DNA of 41,490 nucleotides from Pseudomonadales bacterium (GCA_030749725.1 JASMJM010000045.1:1-41490); one strand, 5' to 3'; positions 25,280 to 34,525 are shown, counted from the first letter of the stretch. Program-made: numbers and translations. The notes: generated from the sequence alone by a model not told the origin.

Positions 25280-26284
25280 ATGAAAGTAGATGGTGGACTA
25301 ACGGGAGATATGAGTCGAGTTGGCGAAAGCGCCAGGGCATTGGACGCGGCCGGATTTGACGGTGCCAGCACCGCGGAGACCGCTCACGACCCCTTCTTCC
25401 CCCTATTAGTGGCCGCCCAGAACAGTGAGAAGATCGAACTGATCACCTCCATTGCAGTGGCATTTTCCCGATCGCCCATGACCCTGGCGGGGATCGGTCA
25501 TGACCTGAACGCGGTGTCTCAAGGTCGCTTTGTCCTCGGGCTGGGATCACAAATTCGTGCGCATATTACGAAACGATTCAGCATGCCGTGGTCTCGCCCG
25601 GCGGCGAGAATGAGAGAGTATATCCTGGCGCTGCATGCTATCTGGGATAACTGGTATACAGGCAAGCCCTTGGATTTCAGGGGCGAGTTTTACACCCATA
25701 CGTTGATGACGCCGATGTTCACCCCGACGGACACGGCATTTGGCGCCCCCAAGATCTTTCTGGCGGCCGTGGGTCCCCTCATGACGCAGGTTGCCGGGGA
25801 GGTGGCGGATGGCATCATCATCCACCCATTCACCACCGAGAAGTACATGCGGGAAGTCACCCTGCCGGCGATTGAAAAAGGACTACGCAAGAACGGTCGT
25901 TCCCGGGATCAATTCGAGATCTCCTATCCGGGCTTTATCGTCACCGGGGAGACCGAGGAGTCCTTCGAGATGAGTCGGCAGGCGATCTGCAAGCAGATCG
26001 CTTTCTACGGATCCACGCCCGCTTATGCACCGGTACTGGCGCTGCACGGCTGGGGGGCACTGCAACCAGAGTTGAATGTGCTGTCAAAGCAGGGGCAATG
26101 GGATGAGATGGGCACGCTGATCACAGATGAGATATTGGCTGAATTCGCGATCGTGGCAGAACCGGATCAGTGCATCGGCCAATTCAAACAGCGCTATGCA
26201 GGCTTGGTCGACCGGACATCCGTTGGCATCCCGGCGCGCAGTCCTGAACATCGTGCAGAATTGCTGGCGCAGCTCCGAGCCTGA
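25280..26284 (+). CDS. LLM-class F420-dependent oxidoreductase (TIGR03617-like)
   Basis: A 334-residue luciferase-like TIM-barrel oxidoreductase preceded by GGAGG at ideal spacing. Visible family features are ALDAAGFDGASTAETAHDPFFPLLVAAQ, IELITSIAVAFSRSPMTLAGIGHDLNAVSQGRFVLGLGSQIRAHI near 55-95, and RPAARMREYILALHAIWDNW. LAAVGPLMTQVAGEVADGIIIHPFTTEKYMREV near 155 also fits. It is most like the F420-dependent group typified by mycobacterial MSMEG_2256. It follows fbiC by 37 bp in the same direction, so it is very likely part of the F420 operon. That position strengthens the F420 assignment. Its substrate is unknown; relatives act on a range of enones, alcohols and lipids. Confidence 0.88.
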   Translation: MKVDGGLTGDMSRVGESARALDAAGFDGASTAETAHDPFFPLLVAAQNSEKIELITSIAVAFSRSPMTLAGIGHDLNAVSQGRFVLGLGSQIRAHITKRFSMPWSRPAARMREYILALHAIWDNWYTGKPLDFRGEFYTHTLMTPMFTPTDTAFGAPKIFLAAVGPLMTQVAGEVADGIIIHPFTTEKYMREVTLPAIEKGLRKNGRSRDQFEISYPGFIVTGETEESFEMSRQAICKQIAFYGSTPAYAPVLALHGWGALQPELNVLSKQGQWDEMGTLITDEILAEFAIVAEPDQCIGQFKQRYAGLVDRTSVGIPARSPEHRAELLAQLRA

Positions 26285-26371
26285 TCCGCACTTGGGTTCA
26301 ACACCGCAACATCGCCGGGCTCAATTGGAATCGGCAGAACACCGATTGATGGGTAGCGCATAAGGGATCAC

Positions 26372-27553
26372 ATGTCTGGTACGGGCACCTATACCATCAA
26401 GGCTGTCGGTGACATCAAGGATGTCGATGCGACGGATTGGAATGCCTGTGCCAATCCGGGTCTGGCAAATCCTGATTGTGGCATTCCCATCGATCCGTTT
26501 ACTTCCTATGCCTTCTTAAGTGCACTCGAGGAGAGCGGCTCTGTGGTAGCGCAAACCGGATGGGCACCCTATCACCTGCTTCTTGAGAATGAAGGGGAAG
26601 AGACGCTGGGTGTCGTGCCCATGTATCTGAAAAGCCATTCCCGAGGTGAATATGTCTTTGACCACAACTGGGCAGACGCCTTCGAGCGGGCAGGGGGCAG
26701 ATACTATCCGAAGTTGCTGATCTCAATCCCCTTTACTCCGGCGATGGGCAGGCGCCTGCTGTGCAGAGACGTTCACAACTACCGCGAGATTGAGCACTAC
26801 CTGCTGGCTGGTTGCATGCAGGTCGCCGAAAAACTGGCAGTGTCCTCGTTGCACATCACCTTCGCCGTCAAGGAACAGTGGGACCTGATGGGTGAACTCG
26901 GTTTGTTGCAGCGAACCCATAAACAGTTTCACTGGCAGAACCGTGGTTACCAGACGTTTGATGAGTTTCTTGCAGATCTCTCCTCCAAGAAGCGCAAGAA
27001 TATCAAGAGGGAAAGAAAGGGAGCGATCGAAGACGACATTCAGATCGAATGCCTGATCGGATCGGATATCAAGGAAGAACACTGGGACGCGTTCCACACA
27101 TTTTACGTCGACACCGGCAATCGCAAATGGGGAACCCCTTATTTGACCCGTCGGTTTTTTTCTCTGATCGGCCAGAGAATGGCTGATCGCATCCTGTTGG
27201 TGATGTGTAAGAGATACGGTCGTTATATTGCGGGTGCCATCAACTTTATCGGCAGCGAATGCTTGTTTGGACGCAACTGGGGATGCATTGAAGATCACCG
27301 CTTTCTGCACTTCGAAGTGTGTTACTACCAGGCGATAGAATTTGCCATCAGGCATGGGCTACAACGGGTGGAAGCGGGCGCTCAGGGACCTCACAAACTG
27401 GCCAGGGGATATATGCCAAGTCATACCTACAGTGCGCACTGGATCGCCAATGAGAGTTTGCGTAGCGCAGTTGGTGATTTCCTGGATGAGGAACGGCGCT
27501 ATGTGGATGAAGAGATCGAGTATATAGGGGAACGCTCACCGTTCCGGGAGTAG
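26372..27553 (+). CDS. COG3146/DUF482 predicted N-acyltransferase
   Basis: A 393-residue protein of the peptidoglycan biosynthesis/recognition-like family with a tandem GNAT-type fold. Typical segments are DPFTSYAFLSALEESGSV near 45, VVPMYLKSHSRGEYVFDHNWADAFERAGGRYYPKLLISIPFTPAMGRRLL near 78-130, and FHWQNRGYQTFDEFLADLSSKKRKNIKRERK near 190. FNFIGS-like text occurs as AINFIGSECLFGRNWG near 290, and GLQRVEAGAQGPHKLARGYMP near 330. AAGGGA precedes the ATG. The family's acyl donor and acceptor are not known. The gene ends one base before the end of the convergent lptF gene. It may be the last gene of the F420 transcription unit, since it begins 87 bp after the LLM gene, but a role in F420 use is not evident. 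Confidence 0.85.
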   Translation: MSGTGTYTIKAVGDIKDVDATDWNACANPGLANPDCGIPIDPFTSYAFLSALEESGSVVAQTGWAPYHLLLENEGEETLGVVPMYLKSHSRGEYVFDHNWADAFERAGGRYYPKLLISIPFTPAMGRRLLCRDVHNYREIEHYLLAGCMQVAEKLAVSSLHITFAVKEQWDLMGELGLLQRTHKQFHWQNRGYQTFDEFLADLSSKKRKNIKRERKGAIEDDIQIECLIGSDIKEEHWDAFHTFYVDTGNRKWGTPYLTRRFFSLIGQRMADRILLVMCKRYGRYIAGAINFIGSECLFGRNWGCIEDHRFLHFEVCYYQAIEFAIRHGLQRVEAGAQGPHKLARGYMPSHTYSAHWIANESLRSAVGDFLDEERRYVDEEIEYIGERSPFRE

Positions 27554-27554
27554 G

Positions 27555-28667
27555 TCAGGCCGGGGAACTGGCTCCGGTCTTGCGCCATCCCAGATCGAAC
27601 AGCAGCGCCCTTGTCTTGAATAACGCGACAACGATAAAGACGTATAGCAGGTGAACCCACCAGAGACCCACGTTGCTGGGAATCTGCCCTTTATCAACGG
27701 CAGCCCGGGACACAGACAGCAAGACCAGATAAAGGAAGATGAGAATCATGCCGGGTACCAGGTGAGCGAAGCGCCCTTTGCGGGGATTCACCTGGCACAG
27801 CGGGATGGCCATCAAGGCGGCGATAGGTACCAGCATAATGATGGATACGCGCCATTGAAATTCGGACACTCGCCACAGAACGTCACTACCCATCAATTCA
27901 CGGGTGGGTACTGCGGTCCGTCTCTGCGGACGTTTCTTGTGTTGCCGCTCGATAAGCTGCCCATACTCCTCATACTCCACCAATCGGTATCGTGCATCCC
28001 CGGGCGTCCCGGTGGTACGCGTGCCATTTAGGAACACCAGGAATAGATCGCCGCTTTGTTCATCCACGGTCTGATGCCCCGTTTCTGCCAGGATGATATC
28101 CGCCCTGGGGTTGCCTTGCCGGTCGGCCGGTTGATTGACGACGAAGACATTATTCATCTCAGTGCCCTGGCGGCTCAATTCCTCCGTATAGGTCACCCTC
28201 TCACCGTCACTCATGGTTTGAAATCGACCGGGGATCAGCAGGTCGAATTCTGTCAGGCTCTCCTGTGCTTCGCGAATTTTGCCGATCTCGGACTGGGCCC
28301 AGGGCCTGATCCACAGACTCAGGCTGGCTACCGCGGTGGCCACAAACAGAGAAAAGAACAGAGTGAGCCACATAAGGCGCGTTGGGCTCATGCCGCAAGC
28401 TTCCAATACCACCATCTCACTATCCAGATACAGGCGACCGTAACCCAGCATGATTCCCAGGAAGAAGGAGACCGGCAGTATGATTTCCAGAAGGTCCGGT
28501 ATTCGAAAAGCGATCAGGGCGAACAGGACATCCTTGGTAAACATGCCACTGGCTGCATCCTGCAGGTAAGCGATGACCCTGCCCCCCATGGAGATCACTA
28601 ACAGCACCATGGTGACCACCAGCATGGTGAAAAACACTTCACGGGCCAGATAGCGGAAAACGATCAT
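27555..28667 (-). CDS. lptF: LPS-export ABC transporter permease LptF
   Basis: A 370-residue LptF/LptG-family inner-membrane protein, part of the LptB2FGC complex that extracts lipopolysaccharide and passes it to the periplasmic bridge. It opens MIVFRYLAREVFFTMLVVTMVLLVISMGGR. The next segments are IPDLLEIILPVSFFLGIMLGYGRLYLDSEMVVLEACGMSP and a periplasmic beta-rich domain (about 115-265). Three C-terminal membrane segments close it, with AALMAIPLCQVNPRKGRFAHLVPGMI near 285. The text fits LptF better than LptG. It normally pairs with lptG directly downstream, but here the next gene is convergent and only 1 bp away, so lptG must be elsewhere. The ribosome site before the start is weak. Confidence 0.9.
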   Translation of the reverse strand: MIVFRYLAREVFFTMLVVTMVLLVISMGGRVIAYLQDAASGMFTKDVLFALIAFRIPDLLEIILPVSFFLGIMLGYGRLYLDSEMVVLEACGMSPTRLMWLTLFFSLFVATAVASLSLWIRPWAQSEIGKIREAQESLTEFDLLIPGRFQTMSDGERVTYTEELSRQGTEMNNVFVVNQPADRQGNPRADIILAETGHQTVDEQSGDLFLVFLNGTRTTGTPGDARYRLVEYEEYGQLIERQHKKRPQRRTAVPTRELMGSDVLWRVSEFQWRVSIIMLVPIAALMAIPLCQVNPRKGRFAHLVPGMILIFLYLVLLSVSRAAVDKGQIPSNVGLWWVHLLYVFIVVALFKTRALLFDLGWRKTGASSPA

Positions 28668-28887
28668 GGTTGCTTCGCTCGCGCAGGTGAACAGAACCGT
28701 GGCGACATCATGTCAGGCCATCCTCTTGGCGATTTTCTGCCCACTCGTTGTCCCAACTCCTCTGCAATGGCAGCTACGGCATGCTTGCCGCATGTTAGTT
28801 CAGAGCTGGTCGAATGTGCAACAAGCCGGCACAGTAGGAGGGGTAAGCCATGCAGCAGCGTTTTGAGATTGTGCGATGCCAGAGCGG

Positions 28888-29451
28888 TTAACGGGTTTTG
28901 ATTACGTCCTTGATACTTACCACAGCAACTGCATGCACCGGTTTGAGGCCTTCGTTGATGTAGTTGTGGGGCAGATTTCCAGCGAAGTAGACTACGTTGC
29001 CCGCCTCGACCTCCACCGGCTCGTCGTTGATCTGCAGCAGCGCCGTTCCCTCCAGACAGTAGAAGAACTCGTGGCTGCCCTGGGGATGAGGCCTGCCTTT
29101 GGAGTAGCATCCAGGCAGCATGCTGATTTCATTAATCAGTATGTAGGGTGCGTTGATGGGCGAGAGCTGCGAACTGACGAACTTGCCATCATCCAGACGG
29201 ATCGACTGCATGTCCTTTCTGGCCACCAGCGTGGCCACGGTAAGTTGGTTTTTTTCAACCAGATCACTGACGGTCACGCCAAGGGCATTGGCGATCTTTA
29301 TAACGGTGGTAATGGTCGGATTACCGCCATTGCTTTCCATGTTCGCCAGCGTAGCACGTGGCACGCCGGCCATATCGGCCAGTTGCTGCTGGGTCAGGCT
29401 GTGTTGCGCTCGGATGGCGGCTATTGTCTTAGCTACAGGATTCAAAGGCAC
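28888..29451 (-). CDS. XRE-family regulator with C-terminal cupin domain
   Basis: A 187-residue transcription regulator. Residues 7-64 form a Cro/CI-type helix-turn-helix (IRAQHSLTQQQLADMAGVPRATLANMESNGGNPTITTVIKIANALGV). Residues 105-180 form a small cupin barrel with SKGRPHPQGSHEFFYCLEGTALLQINDEPVEVEAGNVVYFAGNLPHNYINEG, which includes the usual His-His-Glu metal-type pattern. This HTH-cupin arrangement is common in regulators that sense small metabolites. The gene is upstream of lptF on the same strand, with 220 bp between in which no gene is evident. It is also next to the LLM/TonB unit and could control it. Target genes and ligand are unknown. Confidence 0.88.
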   Translation of the reverse strand: MPLNPVAKTIAAIRAQHSLTQQQLADMAGVPRATLANMESNGGNPTITTVIKIANALGVTVSDLVEKNQLTVATLVARKDMQSIRLDDGKFVSSQLSPINAPYILINEISMLPGCYSKGRPHPQGSHEFFYCLEGTALLQINDEPVEVEAGNVVYFAGNLPHNYINEGLKPVHAVAVVSIKDVIKTR

Positions 29452-29680
29452 TCCCCCAATGTAACCTTATTGTTTTCTATCTTCCAATATATTGGCCGAA
29501 TAATCAACAAATAGACAAACTAGATGAACAGGTATTGATCGTACCATTTGTATCGTCACAGTTTGTGATAGATTGGAATCAGGCACATGTCCTGGAGGGG
29601 GCAGCCGGTGCGGCGAAGCGGGTGAGTCGTACCGTGAGCCCGTCCATCTTCCCCACGGCGGACACGCACAACGCCGCTAA

Positions 29681-30733
29681 CTACTCCTGATTCACAGAGT
29701 TGAGCAGATCCATGGCTCGGCCGAGGGTGGCCAGCCGCTGCTGCAAACTGCTGCCCTCAGGATCCAAACGCAACGTGGTGATGCCTGCCTTTTTGTAAGC
29801 GCGCATGCGTTGCTTAATCATGTCTTCCGTACCGAGCAGACTGGTACGAAGCACCATCTCGTCAGGTACCCGTTCGGTGGCCTGCTCGCGCTGGCCAGCC
29901 AGCCACAGCCGCTGCACTTCGATGGCTGCATCCTCATATCCCTGTCGTTTGAACGCGTCGTTGTAGAAGTTGTGTTGTGCGGAGCCCATTGCACCCAGAG
30001 TAAACGCGATGCCTGCTTTTCTGGGCGCAACCAGCGCATCGACATCGTCGCTGAATGCGACGCTGCCTCCTACCTGCAAGTCTATGTCCGCCAGTGAGCG
30101 ACCCGCTGCCTCGGCACCCTTGGCGATGTGAGTGGTAACCGCATCGGCACCTTCCGGTGTGAAGGAAGTGCCCACCCAGCCATCTGCCAGTTCGCCGGTA
30201 AGCTGCAGGCTTTTCGGGCTTAATGTGGCCAGGTAGATGGGAATCTTGTCATTGCCGGGCTGGGACAGGCGCAGTCCTTTTCCTTCGCCATCGGGCAGAG
30301 GAAGGGTGAAGTGTTTACCGGCGTAGACCAGCTTCTCACCAGCGAAGGCAAGACGAATAATCTCGATGGTCTCCCGCATCCGCGTCACCGGTCTGGCGAA
30401 CGGTACCCCCTGCAAACCTTCCACCACCTGGGGTCCGCTGGCGCCCAGTCCCAGGACAAAGCGATCGTCGGATATCGCAGCCAGGGTCAAGGCCGTCATG
30501 GCGGTCATGGAGGGCGTTCTGGCACTGATCTGCATGATTCCGGTAGCCAGCTTCATGGTGCTGGTTTTGGCGGCCAGATAGGCGAGGGGAACCACCGCAT
30601 CCTGTCCCCATGCTTCAGCGGACCAGGTGTAGCTGACACCAAGTTTTTCCGCCTCCATCACGAATTCAACGCTGTTTTGCCAGTCCCGCTGTCTGCCGGA
30701 AGCGGCGCCGCCTACTCCTATTGCTGCTTGCAT
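29681..30733 (-). CDS. LLM-class F420-dependent oxidoreductase
   Basis: A 350-residue luciferase-like TIM-barrel enzyme. Features are EFVMEAEKLGVSYTWSAEAWGQDAVVPLAYLAAKT near 24, TGIMQISARTPSMTAMTALTLAAISDDRFVLGLGASGPQVVEGLQG near 65-110, and TRMRETIEIIRLAFAGEKLVYAGKHF. IPIYLATLSPKSLQLTGELADGWVGTSFTPEG near 165 is also typical. The SARTPSM and FVLGLGASGPQV segments are those of F420-dependent members. The ribosome site GGAGG overlaps the stop codon of the TonB receptor gene, and only 5 bases lie between the genes, so the two are translationally linked. That pairing suggests the enzyme acts on a compound the receptor imports. The substrate is not known. Confidence 0.87.
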   Translation of the reverse strand: MQAAIGVGGAASGRQRDWQNSVEFVMEAEKLGVSYTWSAEAWGQDAVVPLAYLAAKTSTMKLATGIMQISARTPSMTAMTALTLAAISDDRFVLGLGASGPQVVEGLQGVPFARPVTRMRETIEIIRLAFAGEKLVYAGKHFTLPLPDGEGKGLRLSQPGNDKIPIYLATLSPKSLQLTGELADGWVGTSFTPEGADAVTTHIAKGAEAAGRSLADIDLQVGGSVAFSDDVDALVAPRKAGIAFTLGAMGSAQHNFYNDAFKRQGYEDAAIEVQRLWLAGQREQATERVPDEMVLRTSLLGTEDMIKQRMRAYKKAGITTLRLDPEGSSLQQRLATLGRAMDLLNSVNQE

Positions 30734-30738
30734 CTCAG

Positions 30739-33176
30739 TTACCTCCGCGGTTTTGAGAAATCCGGCTGAAAGGTGAATTCGAGACCCGAATATCTCGGTT
30801 CGCTATACTCGGAGTTGGTGAAGAGCGGCGTGGCTGCGTCATTGGGACCGGTGGTGACGACATAGGCTGAGGAGATACTGGCAGTATTCTGCAGATATTG
30901 TTTGTTATTGAAGTTCCGACTGAATAGACGCACGGTCCAGTCCTGCCACAGATAAGCGATGGAAACGTTCCAAATGCCGCGACCGTTCACGTTGCCAACT
31001 ACGATGGGCTCACTTACCGGAGCAACGTAGGCGGTCTGTCCCGTATCGTCGTCGGTGACGTCTTCACCGATGGTAATATTGCTGCGGCGAGTGCGGTAGT
31101 CGCTTATCCAACTGTAACTGGCATTGGCCTGAATGCGTCCTTCCGCCAGATTCCAAATGTAGCTACCGGAAAGCGACAGCGTATTTTCCGGCGCACGCAG
31201 CAAATCGATTCCGGTGGTGGAATCGAAGGCTCCCGCCGTTTCACGGGAAGGCACTCTGAACCTGTTAAAGTCCGTGCTGAGATGGCCATAGGCCGCCCGC
31301 ACTTGAAAGCGCTCCATGGGAATGATTCGAACATCCACTTCGAAACCGTTGACACTCGCTCTGGCGATGTTTTCCGTGACCGATTCCTGATTCCCGGATT
31401 CTACTGTCCTAAATATCGTTTCCTGCTTGTCTTTGAACTTCGATTGAAAACCGGTGACGTTGATTCGCATCCGATCGTTCCAGAACTGTGTCTTCAAGCC
31501 GACTTCATAGTTGTTGACCGTTTCCGGGCTGTAAGGCAGCATCGAATCCGCCGATACAGCTCTCTCGTCGAATCCGCCGCTTCGAAAACTCTGTGCATAA
31601 AGGGCGTACAACATGGCATTCTCATCTACCCTATAGCGCAAACCGAACTGCGGCGAGACTTCGTTGTACTGCCTCTGCGCAGCGATGGGTGCCGGCAGAA
31701 CGATTACGTCCTCCAGTTTGGTGCCGCCCGGTTGGTGTGTCGTTGACACCAGATCTCGACTTTGTCGTACACCGATATCAGCAGTCCACTTTTCGCTGAG
31801 GACGTAGCTCAGGTGAACGAAGAAGGACAAGGAGCGCTTTTTCTGAGACGTCACCTGATATTGGGACTCAGGAATCGTGATTACGTCAGGGGTAGTCTCT
31901 GCCTCAGCAGCACGTGCCCGTTCAGCTTCCTGGGCAAGGGTCTGCAGCAAGAACGGGTTCTCCCTCAGCAGGGAATATTCGGAGTTAATGTAGTAACTCC
32001 CGACCACAGTTTGCAGTTTGTCGGAGGCCTGCGACTGAAAGCGTAATTCCCAACTTCTCTGCTCGTAATCCTGCTGCCGAGCGGTGGAGAAGAAATCAGA
32101 AGATGTGGCGTCCAGGTCCTGATTCAGCACTTCGTCCTGACTTCGAACAGCAGCGGTGCTGGTCAGCCTGTGTTTACCGGAATCCCAGTCAAATTTGAGC
32201 GTGTGATAGTCACCGTCCAGAGTTGATTCGTTGGAGAAATTCTGATCGACAATATCAATGCGCAGGGTTTGTGGGACAGCTATGCCCAAGGTAGATCGGC
32301 AGAACTCGTTCGCGTTGTCTGCAGAATTCGAGCAGAGGAGATCCGTTGGCGCGCTTAGATTCAACAACCCTCTGGTGTTTGAGTCGTCTACTTCATTTTC
32401 ATAGATGTAGTAAAGGCTTAGATTTGTCGTTGGCGTCCACAGCAGGGAGCCGGTTAGACTCAAATAGTCCCGGTCATTTTCATCCCTGGTTTGGCAGTCA
32501 TAGGTGAGATCGAGCCCCAGCTTGCAGTTGTCAAGATAGTTGCCGCCGTTCTTTATGTTGTTCACGGTGAATTTTCCGGCCAGCTTCTCCTTGATGAGCG
32601 GTGCATTGAAAACACCGTTCAATTGCTGACGATCGTAGCTTGCTGCCTGTAGTCGGATCTTCACGCCCGCTGTGCCGGTGGGCCTGGTTCGCTCGATATG
32701 GATAGCGCCGCCGGTGGTATTTCTCCCCTGCAGGGCTCCCTGAGGTCCCCTCAGAACCGTTACGCGTTCGAAGTCAAACACATCCTGCAGGCGACTGCTG
32801 CTGTTGCCCATAAAGACGCCGTCGACAAACACACCTACCGCCGGGTCGAAGCTTTTCTCCGTATCGCCCGAGCCGATTCCCGGATCGCGATGGCGGCGCC
32901 CTGAGGCGCGCCACTGATTGAATCGATTACGAGGTTAGGAGTAATGCTCTCCAATTGTTCAATACTGCCCCTGAGGAGCGAGTCGATTTCGCCATTGTCG
33001 ATCGTGTTTGCAGTTGCCACGGAATCCTGCATCGGCTCTGCACGATTGCCCGCTGAGATGGGATCCTCCTGCAGGATCCAATCCTCTGACTCTTCGGCAT
33101 GTGCTATACAGACCCACAGAGATGCCAGCAGACCAAATGTGCCAAGCCGCATCATTACTCTCATGACAACTCCCAT
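30739..33176 (-). pseudogene. TonB-dependent outer-membrane receptor with a single-base frameshift
   Basis: Two frames together encode one receptor. The first, from ATG 33176 (GAGGGTG upstream), carries a signal peptide (MMRLGTFGLLASLWVCIAHA) and the start of the plug (IEQLESITPNLVIDSISGAPQGAAIAIR). It then runs into a TAG at 32835-32837. The second continues without loss: GIGSGDTEKSFDPAVGVFVDGVFMG, FERVTVLRGPQGALQGRNTTGGAIH, then a beta-barrel to the terminal LEFTFQPDF. The break is at a run of three Gs (32879-32881 on the minus strand). Restoring one G gives GIGSGDT in frame and a complete 812-residue protein. Either this is a real frameshift or a base missed in sequencing. The region before the plug is short and no clear TonB box is visible. 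The LLM oxidoreductase gene is coupled downstream. The type resembles siderophore, sterol or polyphenol receptors; the ligand is unknown. Confidence 0.88.
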
Positions 33177-33214
33177 ATAATCACCCTCGCATATCGATTC
33201 GTTTCTCTCTGATG

Positions 33215-33231
33215 GCTGGCTGACAGCCAGC
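33215..33231. promoter_or_regulatory. 17-bp perfect palindrome upstream of the TonB receptor gene
   Basis: GCTGGCTG and CAGCCAGC flank a central A. The palindrome lies 39-55 bases upstream of the receptor start codon, inside its leader or promoter. Both an operator and an RNA hairpin are possible. Confidence 0.4.
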
Positions 33232-33392
33232 AGTATCTTGTTGTTCTGCATGTGAATTTGCAAGTCTTTCACGTGGTTTTATGGCCGTTACGTCCGTCGG
33301 CAATCCTGAGATGGTATTTACACAAGAAAATGAGCTGAAATTGCTGTATAAACTGACCTGCCGAATATCTCACTCAAAACTGCATCGTATCG

Positions 33393-34193
33393 ATGAGTGC
33401 GCCCATTCCCTACTTCGAAGTCCATGGTGATCGAGGACCCTATCTGCTGCTCATGCACGGCATGCTCTCCGGGCGCTCTCAATGGCTGTTGAACCTGCCG
33501 GCATTAACCGCTGCGTGTCGCCCGGTGGTGGTTGAACTGTGGGGTCACGGGCGTTCTCCGGCGCCGGATGACCCTGCACTCTACAGCTACCGCGGCTATC
33601 TCGACAGTTTTGAGAGAATCCGCAGCGAACTCGGTATCGATGACTGGTTCGTGTGTGGGCAGAGCTTCGGCGCCACCCTGACCATTCGCTATGCAATTCA
33701 ATATCCTGAAAGAACGAACGGACAGATATTCACAAATTCAGCCTCGGCCCTGGTGGCTGCCGCGGGGCAGGACAGCAGCCAGAGCCGACCCGACCTTGAG
33801 AAACACGCACAAGCGATTGCGGCTGGGGGTTTGAAGCTGATCGAGCAGATGCGGATCCATCCCAGCCATGCACGCAATCTGCCTAAGGAAGCAAAGCAGG
33901 CCCTGTTGGCGGATGCTGCCCTTATCAATCCACGGGCCATCGCCATGATATTCCGTCACATCAACGGGTCTTCGGTGGTTGATCTACTTCCCCGGAACAG
34001 CGTTCCCAGCCTGCTGGTCTGTGGCAGCCGCGAGAAGTCATTTACACCGGGTAGGATTGCCGCCGAACAGAACATGCCCCATCTTGAGGTCGTTATGGCG
34101 GAAGCGGGCCACACGGTAAATATCCAGCGGGCAGATGTATTCAACGACTCGGTGATCGATTTCATCCAGCGACATGGCAAGGATTCAAACTGA
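33393..34193 (+). CDS. Alpha/beta-hydrolase fold protein
   Basis: A 266-residue alpha/beta hydrolase, shorter than the one at 7.9 kb and not closely similar to it. The oxyanion segment is LLLMHGMLSGRSQWLLNL near 18, and ELWGHGRSPAPDD follows at 48. The nucleophile elbow is CGQSFGATLTIRYA with Ser91. SLLVCGSREKSFTPG near 209 probably holds the acid residue, and AEAGHTVNIQRAD near 237 holds the catalytic His. The cap is small. No signal peptide is present. It is divergent from the TonB receptor gene across about 215 bp. An esterase, lactonase or C-C hydrolase role are all possible. Confidence 0.85.
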   Translation: MSAPIPYFEVHGDRGPYLLLMHGMLSGRSQWLLNLPALTAACRPVVVELWGHGRSPAPDDPALYSYRGYLDSFERIRSELGIDDWFVCGQSFGATLTIRYAIQYPERTNGQIFTNSASALVAAAGQDSSQSRPDLEKHAQAIAAGGLKLIEQMRIHPSHARNLPKEAKQALLADAALINPRAIAMIFRHINGSSVVDLLPRNSVPSLLVCGSREKSFTPGRIAAEQNMPHLEVVMAEAGHTVNIQRADVFNDSVIDFIQRHGKDSN

Positions 34194-34216
34194 TCCCCTT
34201 GCATTGCTGGACCGAA

Positions 34217-34480
34217 TCACACATTCCCCGTCTCTTTTTGTGGTAACCCGTAGTTTCTAGCCATCTGCACGTTGCTGCGGTCGACCTCTTCCCTGAGGGG
34301 TAACATCGCCGTGGATACCGGTCCCATGTCCGAAGCGTACGCCAAAAGACAGCAGTGGAGTCTCGGGTTATCCGCTAGCGGGCCGCGGAAACGCAGCCAT
34401 ACAGGATTGTTAGTATTGTCCGTTCTGGGTCGATCCAGGGGATACGCGGGGACGGGCAGTGTGAGCATCCTGGGGCTCTG
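34217..34480 (-). pseudogene. Remnant of a TesB-type acyl-CoA thioesterase gene (C-terminal part)
   Basis: The minus-strand frame ending at 34217 reads NPVWLRFRGPLADNPRLHCCLLAYASDMGPVSTAMLPL. This is the C-terminal hot-dog segment of acyl-CoA thioesterase II, where LAYASD contains the catalytic Asp region. After VQMA the expected DHAMWFHR ending is missing and the frame changes to unrelated residues. The N-terminal two thirds of the gene are absent: upstream sequence lacks any TesB similarity and runs into the DUF2807 gene. The piece is about 80 codons of a protein normally near 285. It is therefore an eroded remnant. It suggests recent loss of a fatty-acyl thioesterase from this spot. Confidence 0.7.
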
Positions 34481-34525
34481 AATAAGCCAAGGGGAGGGCG
34501 TCAGCGCCGGGAGCGTCGTGAACCG

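Noticed and set aside
28664-29110. 148-codon frame between lptF and the XRE-cupin gene
   Set aside because: Half of it is the XRE-cupin gene in another frame; the remaining 220 bp has no recognisable similarity, including to PepA or LptG.
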